Part shown: positions 7,643 to 14,950 of the stretch, in pieces
Numbering within the stretch: position 1 is the stretch's first letter
Layout: each line of letters begins with the position of its first letter
Assembly: GCA_013154135.1 (NCBI GenBank)
Contig: JAADDB010000180.1
Location: 1 to 15,242, forward strand
Direction: 5' to 3'
From: Chloroflexota bacterium
GTDB taxonomy: Bacteria; Chloroflexota; Anaerolineae; JAADDB01
Length of the DNA: 15,242 bases
Made by a program: the position numbers and the translations under genes
Notes under the pieces: model-generated
What the model was told of the DNA's origin: nothing
What the model saw: the letters and a program-made list of their open reading frames with translations, nothing else
Databases searched by the model: none

Positions 7643-8710
7643 TCAGTGAAACAGCGCCAAATCGTATCGGCCGTTGTCCAGGTAGATGATCCGGTGTTCT
7701 CGACCCGATTCTATCATTTTTTGCGCCAAATAGACAGCCCGGAGTGCTTCCTCCGGGGAGATGAGGGGATCTCGGTCCTCCAGAATGGTCTGCACAAAGT
7801 GTTCCAACTCCAGGCGCAAGGGTTCCCGCCGCTGGAGTTCGAACTTCACATGCCGTCCCTCGGACACGCCCATCAGCGCGACCAGGCCATCCCACTGGTC
7901 CGTGATTTCCCCATTCTCGATGAAATGGAGTTCCTGGGTCAGGTAGTTGACCAGGAACATTCCCCGTTCCCCGATGAGGCTGAGCTGGCGGATTTTGGTT
8001 GGGGTGAGCCAGTTGATGTCCAGCACGCCCACGGTGCCGTTGGCGAACTTCAGGAGGCCGGAGAGGAGGTCCTCGTGGTACGCGTGGATCTCCTGTTCTG
8101 TCTCCGCGTAGAGGCTTTCCACCGGCGCGCCCAGGAGGTATTCCATGATGTTCACTTCGTGGGTGGCCAGGTCCATCACCACGCCCACATCGGTCACCCG
8201 CGGGGGGAAGGGCCCCACCCGTCGGGCGTGGATCTGGAACACCCGCCCCAGTTCTCCCCGTACCAGGCGGCGTTTCAGCTCCTGTACCGCGGGGTTGAAG
8301 CGTTCAATGTGCCCCACGGTGACTTTGACGCCTGCTTCCCGGGCCGCGTGGACGATGCGCTCCCCTTCCTCCACCGAGGGGGCAATGGGTTTTTCGATGA
8401 GGCAGTGGATGCCCTTGGCAATGGCGTCCAGCGCGACGGGGGCGTGCATGCGCGTGGGAACCGCGATGCTGATCAGGTCCAGGGGTTCCTTTTCCAGCAT
8501 GAGGCGGTAATCCGTGTACGCGTGGGCTCGGTACGTGTAGGCGGCCTGGCGTGCGGCATCCTCGTCGATGTCCGCGACCGCGATCAGTTGCACGTGTGGC
8601 AGGCTGGCGAGGACACGCGCGTGGTTGCGTCCCATCGTCCCCACGCCCACGACCGCGGCGTTCAGGACGGGTGTTTCCCAATGTTCTTTTGGTGGCAAGT
8701 GGTTGCCCAT
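7643..8710 (-). CDS. Gfo/Idh/MocA-family NAD(P)-dependent sugar dehydrogenase
   Basis: A 355-residue cytoplasmic oxidoreductase of usual family length. The N-terminal Rossmann fold shows GVGTMGRNH (22-30) for dinucleotide binding, an acidic residue after the second strand (ADID), and the family motif EKP (106-108) with its conserved lysine. The C-terminal alpha/beta domain carries DLATHEVN (180-187), with D180 and H184 as likely catalytic residues. GHIERFNPA (133-141) is common in members annotated as UDP-N-acetylglucosamine 3-dehydrogenase, so a nucleotide-sugar substrate for glycan synthesis is a reasonable guess. Other sugar or inositol substrates remain possible. It is first of five co-directional genes, 99 bp before der. 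A GGGGGA tract lies 9 bp before the ATG. Confidence 0.87.
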   Translation of the reverse strand: MGNHLPPKEHWETPVLNAAVVGVGTMGRNHARVLASLPHVQLIAVADIDEDAARQAAYTYRAHAYTDYRLMLEKEPLDLISIAVPTRMHAPVALDAIAKGIHCLIEKPIAPSVEEGERIVHAAREAGVKVTVGHIERFNPAVQELKRRLVRGELGRVFQIHARRVGPFPPRVTDVGVVMDLATHEVNIMEYLLGAPVESLYAETEQEIHAYHEDLLSGLLKFANGTVGVLDINWLTPTKIRQLSLIGERGMFLVNYLTQELHFIENGEITDQWDGLVALMGVSEGRHVKFELQRREPLRLELEHFVQTILEDRDPLISPEEALRAVYLAQKMIESGREHRIIYLDNGRYDLALFH

Positions 8711-8741
8711 GAATTCTTTTCCCCCGTTGTTGTGGTCGTTG

Positions 8742-8884
8742 CTAATGAGTAACGATTGACGGTTAAGGGGCTACCAGGCTGGCGGGAGAAGGCCCCTGCT
8801 GGCCCGCTTCTCCGTTGCTCTCAGTCCCTTGGCGGCGGACGGGTCCGTAGGGTAACGAGTAACGATTAACGATTGACGATTAAA
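8742..8884 (+). repeat. Two heptamer arrays with intervening hairpins
   Basis: Array one (8742-8767) and array two (8852-8884; units TAACGAG, TAACGAT, TAACGAT, TGACGAT) belong to the ACGANNN family. Between them are a stem pairing GGAGAAG (8785-8791) with CTTCTCC (8807-8813) and the small palindrome CGGACGGGTCCG (8836-8847), which recurs at 15156-15167. Array two is nearly an inverted repeat of the array at 9051-9081, enclosing repeat A copy 2. The gene-free stretch 8711-9372 shows no coding signal; its short open frames follow repeat sequence. Confidence 0.7.
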
Positions 8885-8885
8885 G

Positions 8886-8998
8886 TGGGCGCACGGCCGT
8901 GGGCTCTGCCATTCATGAACGGCGATATGTGGTTATGCCCGATCGCCCGGGGCTAAACCCCCGGGCTAAATTTGCCAAGCCCCCTCCGGGGGCTCTAT
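8886..8998 (+). repeat. Interspersed repeat A, copy 2
   Basis: Matches 52-160 in the same orientation: GGGCGCACGGCCGTG, CGGCGATATGTGGT, the hairpin CCCGGGGCTAAACCCCCGGG and the hairpin AGCCCCCTCCGGGGGCT. It is bounded on the left by an ACGATTA-type array and, about 50 bp further right, by a TAATCGT-type array. The whole of 8852-9081 is thus framed by inverted termini of about 30 bp. Confidence 0.7.
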
Positions 8999-9262
8999 AC
9001 GGGTCCAGAATCGCCCCAAACGGGCCGTGTGGGGCCCTCCCGCCAACCCCTTTAATCGTTACTCATTAATCGTTAATCGTTTTGGAACGCCCCCTGCGGG
9101 GGCTCTATATGGGCCGAGCATCGCCACACCCGGCCGTGTGGGGCCCTCCCGCCAACCTCTTTAATCGTTACTCATTAATCGTTAATCGTTTTGGGACGCC
9201 CCCTGCGGGGGCTCTATATGGGCCGAGCATCGCCACTCACGGCCGTGTGGGGCCCTCCCGCC
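8975..9262 (+). repeat. 109-bp tandem direct repeat, two full copies and one partial
   Basis: Full copies start at 9051 and 9160, a period of 109 bp, and differ at only a few positions. Each consists of a heptamer array (TTTAATCGTTACTC and following), a hairpin GCCCCC-TGC-GGGGGC, and CGGCCGTGTGGGGCCCTCCC. A partial copy without the leading array is at 8975-9050. The last copy ends where another heptamer array begins (9264). No open frame is credible across it. Confidence 0.85.
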
Positions 9263-9370
9263 CTTTTACTCGTTACTCGTTATGCGTTAGACCTTCTCCC
9301 ATCCCGGCCGACCTCGCCCTTCAGCCAACCCCTTAATCGTTAATCGTCAATCGTTACTCCTTAATCGTCC
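9263..9370 (-). repeat. Composite repeat behind the Rad50/SbcC gene: array, core, array
   Basis: Heptamers at 9264-9290 (TTACTCG, TTACTCG, TTATGCG) and 9333-9369 (TTAATCG, TTAATCG, TCAATCG, TTACTCC, TTAATCG) enclose a core at about 9291-9332 containing CCATCCCGGCCGACCT. The block is nearly the same as 338-436, and both sit immediately behind the stop of a minus-strand gene. Here the array ends about 3 bp from the stop codon. Confidence 0.8.
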
Positions 9371-9372
9371 CT

Positions 9373-11943
9373 CTACACCACAATGGCAAAGGTGGAACCT
9401 GCGGGGCCTTTTTGGACTTCAATGCGCACCGGGAACGCGGCTTTCAGCTCCTCAATGTGGGTGATGACCACGATGAGGTCAAAATCCTCCCGGATCGCGT
9501 TGATCGCGTCGATGAGGCGCATGCGCCCCTCCCCGTCTTGACTGCCAAACCCCTCGTCGATGAACAGACTGCGCAGGCTGGCGCCGGCCCGTCGGGCCAG
9601 GAGTTTGCTCAGGGCCACCCGCAGCGCGAAGTTGATGCGGAAGGCTTCCCCCCCGGAGTAGAGCTCGTACGGCCGAACCCCGTTCTCGTCCGCGATCTCG
9701 ATGTCCAACGTCTCCGCGGTCCCGCCCGTCTTCTTCTCCCGCTGGGTCTTGAGCCGGATGCTCATGCGTCCGTTGGTCATGCGCCCCAGGAGCGCGTTGG
9801 CCCGTTCCTCGATCTCCGGGATGACCGCTTCGATGATCATGGCTTGGAGTCCGTTTTTGCCAAAGGCCTGGGCCAGCTGTTGGTAAATGGTCCGCGCTTC
9901 CTCTTCTTGGCGCAGGGCCTTACGGATGTCCTTGATGCGCTTTTTCTGTTCCTCAATCGCGGCCAGCTGTTGTTTGATCCCGCCCACGTGCGCCTGCAAC
10001 TGGCGCTCCTGGATGCTCAACTGGTCCACCTGGCTACTCTGCTCCCGGAGCTGTCGTTGCAAGTCGGGGAGCGCGGTGATTTCTTCTAGCAGGCGGGCCA
10101 GCTCCGCGCGTTCCTGCTCCAGGATCTCCTTCCGCTGCGCGTGTTGGGAGCTCAACCGTTCGATCTGTTGCTCCACGTGTTGCAGCTGCACGCGAGCCTG
10201 TTGGAGGGTGCGGTACGCTTCCTCCGCGTCGGCCAGGGTTTGGAGCTGTTCCCGGACCTGGGTGTGTTTTGCCTCGTCGTAGCCCAGTTCGGCCAGCTGT
10301 TGGCGGAGCGCGTCCCGCCGCGCCTTCACGTCCGCCGCGAAAGTCCCCTGGGCCAGCCGTTCCTCCTCCTCCCGGATGGCTTGCTCCACCTCCTGGAGAC
10401 TCGCCTTCGCGGCCTGGATTTGCTTCAGCCGCTCCGTTGCCCGGGCGTACATCTGATGGGTGCGATCCCCTTGCCGGCGCTGTTGTTCCAGGTCCTGGAC
10501 GTGTTGGGCCTGTTCCCTGTACTTGCGCCGCAACTCCTCCAACTGCTGGCGGGTCGCTTCCTGCTCCCGGCGTTTGGTCTCCAACTCCTCCCGGAGCTGG
10601 GTCAGGAGTTGGTTCAAGTGTTCCTCGCTGAGGGGTTGGCCACACAGGGGACATGTGGCTTCCCCGCGCGCGCTTTGGAGACGCTCGATCCGCTCTTCCA
10701 GGGCCCGGATTTCCCTTTCCAGATGTTCCAGGTGACTTTTGGCTTGTGTGCCTTCGTCCCGGATGATGTCCTGCTGCTCGCGCGCGTTCTGAATGCGCTG
10801 TTGGATTTCTTCGAGCAGGGCCAGGGCTTCCTCCGCCTGTTGGAGCTCCTGGCGCACCGCCTCTTCCTGGGTCAATTGGGCTTGGAGGGATTCCCGTTGT
10901 TGGCGCAGACGGGCCAATGTGCGCTCCACATCCCGTTGGGCTCGATGCCAGGCTTCGGTGATCTCCTGGAATTCCTTTTGCAGGGTCACCTGGCGTTGGA
11001 GGAGCGCGTTGAAAGCCTCGTTCTCCTGTCGGGCCTGTTGGAGCGCGGTGTACCGTTCTCGGATTTCCGCCTCCCGGTTCAGGATGTCCAGGATGGCCTC
11101 TTTCTGTCGGTTCAGGGCCTGGAGTTCCCGTTCCAAGTCCGCGATGTCCTGTTCCAGGCGCTTGACCCGTTCCCGTTGCCGTTGGACATCCTGCTCCCGC
11201 GCGCGTAGGTGTTCCACTTTGGTCTGGAGTTCCCGTTCCAGGGCCTCGGCCTGGGCCCGTTGGGCCGCGAGCTCCCGGAGCTGTTCTTCCAGCTCTTGCA
11301 GCTGGGCCAGGAGGGTCGGCTCTTGGGCGATCTCCTCTTCCATCAGCTGGAGCCGGCCTTTCATCTCCGCGATGCGTTGTTCCGCGGCCCGCATGCGCTC
11401 CCGAGCCCGGCGTTCCAGCTCGTCGTACACGTCCAGACGCAGGATTTCGGCCAGGATGCGTTTGCGCTGTCCTGGGGATTTGGTGGTGAATTCGTCGGCT
11501 CGTCCTTGGCGGAGGTAAGCGGAATTGACGAAGGTTTCGTAGTCCAGTTTCAGGGTTTCGATGATGCGGCGTTGGGTCTGGCGGATGGAGTTCTCGCTGA
11601 GCGCACGCCATTCTCCCCGGCTTTCGTCCCAGACGAAGAATTCCAGCTCACTGTGTCCCCGTTTTCCCCGGCGAACGCGCTCCCGCCGGACCCGATATCT
11701 TTGTCCTTCCAAGGCGAACTCGAAGTCCACCAGCATCGCGGTTCGTCCGTGGCGGATGAGTTCATCGTCGGAGGACGCGCGGGATTTCCCCCACAGGGCC
11801 CACGTCATCGCGTCCAGCAGAGCGCTCTTTCCGTGGCCGTTGGGGCCGGAAAGACACACCACGTCCATCCCCTCAAAGCTGAGGGGTGGGACATCTTCTC
11901 CGTAGGACATGAAATTTTTCAGCTGAAGTCGCAGCGGTCGCAT
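9373..11943 (-). CDS. Rad50/SbcC-family SMC-like ATPase with zinc hook
   Basis: An 856-residue DNA-repair ATPase, expected to pair with an Mre11/SbcD nuclease at broken or hairpin DNA ends. It has all family parts in order: the N-terminal Walker A GPNGHGKS (33-40), the Q-loop region near YLRQGRADEF (143-152), a long Glu/Gln/Arg-rich coiled coil (about 175-425), the zinc hook CPLC (431-434), a returning coiled coil (about 440-690), the ABC signature YSGGEAF (762-768), Walker B LFIDEGFGSQD (793-803) and a switch histidine H829. Length is between archaeal Rad50 and E. coli SbcC. The ATG is preceded by AAAGG with a 6-bp spacer. No nuclease gene lies on either side: upstream is a divergent transporter operon, downstream only repeats. 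Confidence 0.95.
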   Translation of the reverse strand: MRPLRLQLKNFMSYGEDVPPLSFEGMDVVCLSGPNGHGKSALLDAMTWALWGKSRASSDDELIRHGRTAMLVDFEFALEGQRYRVRRERVRRGKRGHSELEFFVWDESRGEWRALSENSIRQTQRRIIETLKLDYETFVNSAYLRQGRADEFTTKSPGQRKRILAEILRLDVYDELERRARERMRAAEQRIAEMKGRLQLMEEEIAQEPTLLAQLQELEEQLRELAAQRAQAEALERELQTKVEHLRAREQDVQRQRERVKRLEQDIADLERELQALNRQKEAILDILNREAEIRERYTALQQARQENEAFNALLQRQVTLQKEFQEITEAWHRAQRDVERTLARLRQQRESLQAQLTQEEAVRQELQQAEEALALLEEIQQRIQNAREQQDIIRDEGTQAKSHLEHLEREIRALEERIERLQSARGEATCPLCGQPLSEEHLNQLLTQLREELETKRREQEATRQQLEELRRKYREQAQHVQDLEQQRRQGDRTHQMYARATERLKQIQAAKASLQEVEQAIREEEERLAQGTFAADVKARRDALRQQLAELGYDEAKHTQVREQLQTLADAEEAYRTLQQARVQLQHVEQQIERLSSQHAQRKEILEQERAELARLLEEITALPDLQRQLREQSSQVDQLSIQERQLQAHVGGIKQQLAAIEEQKKRIKDIRKALRQEEEARTIYQQLAQAFGKNGLQAMIIEAVIPEIEERANALLGRMTNGRMSIRLKTQREKKTGGTAETLDIEIADENGVRPYELYSGGEAFRINFALRVALSKLLARRAGASLRSLFIDEGFGSQDGEGRMRLIDAINAIREDFDLIVVITHIEELKAAFPVRIEVQKGPAGSTFAIVV

Positions 11944-12118
11944 CTTGTACCTTTGTGGACCGGGGACGGGGATGAACGTCTACCCGCCACGCGTCGAAGT
12001 ACTTCCCTTCTCACGGGGCGAGCCCTAACCCGTCCGCGGCCAAGGTGGTACCGAGGTTTCGTCACCCGTCAGGGCTGTTTGTCCAAAGTCCGGTCGCATC
12101 ATGCCGCATCCGCTCCTA

Positions 12119-12127
12119 ATCATACCA
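12119..12127 (-). promoter_or_regulatory. Possible extended -10 promoter for the Rad50/SbcC gene
   Basis: On the minus strand, TGG directly precedes TATGAT, an extended -10 pattern. A convincing -35 is not seen. It would give a leader of about 170 bases that contains a 7-bp GC stem (CCCGTCC/GGACGGG at 12029-12035 and 11964-11970). The call is tentative. Confidence 0.3.
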
Positions 12128-12163
12128 CAAGATGGGGAAGAGAGGAGAACAAGGGGTGGACTT

Positions 12164-12191
12164 TTGCCACCCGTGAGGCCTGGGCTATAAT
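12164..12191 (+). promoter_or_regulatory. Sigma70-like promoter for phnC-phnE
   Basis: TTGCCA (12164-12169, one mismatch from TTGACA) is separated by 16 bp from a perfect TATAAT (12186-12191). Transcription would start near 12198, giving a leader of about 27 bases. No room is left for a leader riboswitch downstream, and no clear operator palindrome overlaps the promoter. Confidence 0.65.
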
Positions 12192-12213
12192 GCCCCTGTA
12201 CGTCAAAGGCCCC

Positions 12214-12219
12214 AGGAGG
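12214..12219 (+). promoter_or_regulatory. Ribosome binding site of phnC
   Basis: AGGAGG lies 5 bp before the ATG at 12225 and fixes the start. Confidence 0.75.
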
Positions 12220-12224
12220 CATCC

Positions 12225-12983
12225 ATGCTCGAGATCCGCAAGTTGAACAAGATCTACCCCGGCGGTGTCCACGCGCTGAAGGATGTGTCCTTCACCGTGG
12301 AGGATGGGGAATTCGTCGTCCTCATTGGCCTGAGCGGGTCGGGGAAATCCACCCTCTTGCGCAGCATCAACCGCTTGGTGGAGCCCACGTCAGGGCAGAT
12401 CATTTGGGATGGGGTGGACATCACGGCCGCCGATCACAAACAACTGCGCCTGATCCGCCGCAACATCGGCATGATCTTCCAGCAATTCAACCTGGTGAAG
12501 CGCCTTTCCGTGCTCACCAACGTGCTCACAGGCCGCCTTGGGTATGTGAGCCAATGGCGGAGTCTCCTCAATTACTGGTCCCCGGAAGAGAAACGGCAAG
12601 CCATGCTGAACCTGGAACGGGTGGGCATTGCCGACCAGGCGTGGAAGCGCGCGGATGAACTCTCCGGCGGTCAACAGCAGCGGGTGGCCATTGCCCGTGC
12701 CCTCATGCAAGAGCCCAAACTCATCCTGGCCGACGAGCCGGTGGCCTCCCTGGACCCGGCCACGTCCCACTCGGTGATGAAGTACATCTTGGAGTTGAAC
12801 CGGGAGGACGGGATTACGGTCATCTGCTCCTTACACTTCCTCAGTCTGGCCCGGGAGTACGGGACCCGCATCATCGCGTTGCGGGATGGTCGTATTGTGT
12901 TCGACGGCAAGCCGGAAGAGATCGATGACCGGCGTTTCAAGGAAATCTACGGCGAGGATGCCGTGCAAGTGGAGATCCGGTGA
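12225..12983 (+). CDS. phnC: Phosphonate-type ABC transporter ATP-binding protein PhnC
   Basis: A 252-residue ABC ATPase of typical PhnC length that powers import of phosphonate or a related anion at the inner face of the membrane. Motifs: Walker A GLSGSGKS (35-42), Q-loop Q86 in IFQQFNLV, signature LSGGQQQR (146-153), Walker B LILADEP (166-172), D-loop SLDP and H204. The PhnC-specific stretch KRLSVLTNVLTGRLGY (92-107) and the following WRSLLNYW separate it from other importer ATPases. It is the first gene after a strong promoter. Its TGA overlaps the ATG of the permease by one base, indicating translational coupling. The real ligand (phosphonate, phosphite, phosphate or other) cannot be told from the ATPase. 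Confidence 0.93.
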   Translation: MLEIRKLNKIYPGGVHALKDVSFTVEDGEFVVLIGLSGSGKSTLLRSINRLVEPTSGQIIWDGVDITAADHKQLRLIRRNIGMIFQQFNLVKRLSVLTNVLTGRLGYVSQWRSLLNYWSPEEKRQAMLNLERVGIADQAWKRADELSGGQQQRVAIARALMQEPKLILADEPVASLDPATSHSVMKYILELNREDGITVICSLHFLSLAREYGTRIIALRDGRIVFDGKPEEIDDRRFKEIYGEDAVQVEIR

Positions 12984-14143
12984 TGACTCAGACACCCGAC
13001 ATTCGGCGCCCTTTTTCCTGGCAGCGCTTTCTGCGCAATGTGGTGTTCATTGTCCTGGCCATTGCTGTGTACGCGTACGGTTGGAAGGTGACCCGCATTG
13101 ACTTGAAGACGTTGATAACCGACGCGGGCGATATCAAGCCGTTGGTGTTGGATCTGCTCCGGCCGGAACTGTTCACCCGGGAGAAGCAATCCATCCGTCT
13201 GGCCGTGGAATACCCGGTGCCCTGTCCGCCGGAATTCACCCCTAAGCCGGCCACCTACAAGGGCACGGTCCTGGAGGTGAAGCCCGCGTGTGGGCCTTCC
13301 AACAAAGTACGGCTCATCCTCCGCAACGGTCGTCCCAACACCAAAGCCCTGGTGCGGTGGCACTTCCCCATCGGGAGTGATGTGGTGGTTGCCCAGGCGC
13401 GCACGGATGACCAGGGGAACCTGGATTTGGTCATCGCCCGCCCGAAGCCGGACATCGGCGGGGATGAGGGGATCCACGCGGCCGAGGTGATCCTGGAGTG
13501 GGAAGAGGGGCCGGTGAAGATCAGCAACACCCTGCGCACGGTGGCCGACAAGATGGTGGAGACCATCTTCCTGGCCTTGATGGCCACCACCTTCGGGGTG
13601 ATCTTTGCCCTGCCCGTTTCCTTTTTCGGCGCGCGCAATTTGATGATGACGACCCCGTGGGGCGCGGTGACCTACTACGTGGTCCGGCTGGTGTTCAACG
13701 TACTGCGCTCGGTGGAGACGTTGATCTGGGCGGTGATTTTCATTGTCTGGGTGGGCATTGGCCCCTTCGCGGGGGTGTTGGCGTTGACCATCCATTCGAT
13801 TGCCGCGTTGGCCAAGCTCTACTCCGAGGCCATTGAGAGCATCGACCCCGGACCCATTGAGGCGATCACGGCTACCGGGGCCACGCGCTTGCAGACGATT
13901 ATCTACGCGGTGGTGCCTCAGGTGATTCCCCCCTTCATCGCGTTCACCATCTACCGTTGGGATATCAATGTGCGCATGAGCACGGTGGTGGGGTTGGTCG
14001 GCGGCGGCGGGATCGGCTACATCCTTATCCAGTACATCAACCTGTTGCAGTACCGCAAGGCCGCGGTGGCCATGTGGGCCATTGTGATCGTGGTCTCCCT
14101 CATGGATTATTTGAGCGGCTACGTGCGGGAGAAGATCGTGTAG
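12983..14143 (+). CDS. phnE: PhnE-like ABC transporter permease with inserted extracytoplasmic domain
   Basis: A 386-residue permease, about 110 residues longer than usual PhnE proteins. Residues 18-36 form a first membrane helix. The membrane core resumes at about 188 (VADKMVETIFLALMATTFGV), with ARNLM (217-221), further helices, and the EAA coupling loop (EAITATGATRLQTI, 293-306) that contacts PhnC. Between them, about 70-182, lies a soluble strand-rich segment with two cysteines (C81, C103) and a TDDQGNLDL turn, reminiscent of an Ig-like beta sandwich. By topology it should be outside the membrane. The start is ATG at 12983 (TGATG overlap, GGAG 8 bp upstream); GTG at 12980 is an alternative. 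No PhnD gene is adjacent, and the stop is 9 bp from the stop of the convergent glycosyltransferase. Confidence 0.88.
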   Translation: MTQTPDIRRPFSWQRFLRNVVFIVLAIAVYAYGWKVTRIDLKTLITDAGDIKPLVLDLLRPELFTREKQSIRLAVEYPVPCPPEFTPKPATYKGTVLEVKPACGPSNKVRLILRNGRPNTKALVRWHFPIGSDVVVAQARTDDQGNLDLVIARPKPDIGGDEGIHAAEVILEWEEGPVKISNTLRTVADKMVETIFLALMATTFGVIFALPVSFFGARNLMMTTPWGAVTYYVVRLVFNVLRSVETLIWAVIFIVWVGIGPFAGVLALTIHSIAALAKLYSEAIESIDPGPIEAITATGATRLQTIIYAVVPQVIPPFIAFTIYRWDINVRMSTVVGLVGGGGIGYILIQYINLLQYRKAAVAMWAIVIVVSLMDYLSGYVREKIV

Positions 14144-14152
14144 AGGGGACTT

Positions 14153-14935
14153 TCATTCCCTTTTGTCGTACAACCCCTTCCACGCGTTGATGCGGATTTT
14201 GAGGACTTCCAAGAACATGTTGATCGCGTCGTGGAGGGGGTTGATGCGGCTGTTGGCCTTGTAGTACCAGTTGATGGGCACTTCCACCAGCCGGTAGCCC
14301 CGCTTGCGCGCGATGTAGAGGACTTCCACGTCAAAACTCCAACCGTCCATCGTCTGGTAGGGGAAGATGTCCAGGGCCACATCCCGCTTGAAACACTTGA
14401 ACCCACATTGGGTGTCGTGGATGCCCGGGACCGCGAGGAGGCGCACGATGAGGTTGAAGACGCGGCCTTCCAGGTGGCGGTAGAAGGGCTCGTTATAGCG
14501 CCGGGCGCCGGGCACTTCACGGGAGGCTATGGCGATGTCGTAGTCGTCCAGGACGGGCGGGAGGAACTTGCTCACCTCCTCGATGGGCATGGAGAGATCC
14601 GCGTCGCAGATGAAGAGGTACTCCCCGCGTGCGTTGAGGATTCCCGTTTTCACCGCGGCCCCCTTCCCCTTGCGACTGTGCAGAACACGCACGTAGGGAT
14701 GGCGCGCGGCAAAGGCCTCGGCCACCTCCGTCGTCCGATCCGTGCTCCCGTTCTCCACGACAATGACTTCGTAGGTGTACGTTTGTTGTTGGAGATAACG
14801 GTCGATCTCCTCCAGTGTCTGGGGGAGGCGTTGTTCCTCGTTGTACGCGGGAATGATGATGGAGAGGAAGACGTTCCCTTCCTGCGTTTGTGTCCCTTGT
14901 GATTGTGCTGCGTTCTGCACCTCTTGTTGTCCCAT
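14153..14935 (-). CDS. Family 2 glycosyltransferase, dolichyl/polyprenyl-phosphate glucosyltransferase-like
   Basis: A 260-residue GT-A fold enzyme transferring sugar from a nucleotide-sugar donor, probably to a polyprenyl phosphate at the inner membrane face. After a polar 20-residue N terminus come LSIIIPAYNEEQRLP (24-38), VVENGSTDRT (59-68), RKGKGAAVKTG (88-98), the metal-binding DAD (111-113), DTQCGFKCF (174-182) and GWSFDVEVL (198-206). These are the hallmarks of the Alg5/DPG synthase branch of GT2. No C-terminal membrane helix is seen. The frame opens at 14965, but AAGGAGG (14940-14946) lies 4 bp before the ATG at 14935. It may work with the nucleotide-sugar dehydrogenase elsewhere in the window, but no operon link exists. 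Confidence 0.9.
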   Translation of the reverse strand: MGQQEVQNAAQSQGTQTQEGNVFLSIIIPAYNEEQRLPQTLEEIDRYLQQQTYTYEVIVVENGSTDRTTEVAEAFAARHPYVRVLHSRKGKGAAVKTGILNARGEYLFICDADLSMPIEEVSKFLPPVLDDYDIAIASREVPGARRYNEPFYRHLEGRVFNLIVRLLAVPGIHDTQCGFKCFKRDVALDIFPYQTMDGWSFDVEVLYIARKRGYRLVEVPINWYYKANSRINPLHDAINMFLEVLKIRINAWKGLYDKRE

Positions 14936-14950
14936 GAAGCCTCCTTGGGA

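Noticed and set aside
9082..9336. 84-codon frame in the repeat field behind the Rad50/SbcC gene
   Set aside because: Its peptide repeats itself because it reads through the 109-bp tandem; no ribosome binding site or homology is evident.
10034..11611. Second minus-strand frame of 525 codons inside the Rad50/SbcC gene
   Set aside because: It is rich in Gly, Pro, Arg and Thr with no domain, a frame shadow of the coiled-coil Glu/Gln/Arg codons.
11964..12035. tRNA-like geometry (7-bp closing stem around 58 bases)
   Set aside because: No T-arm TTC motif, no U8, no anticodon arm and no convincing D arm; the stem alone is not enough.
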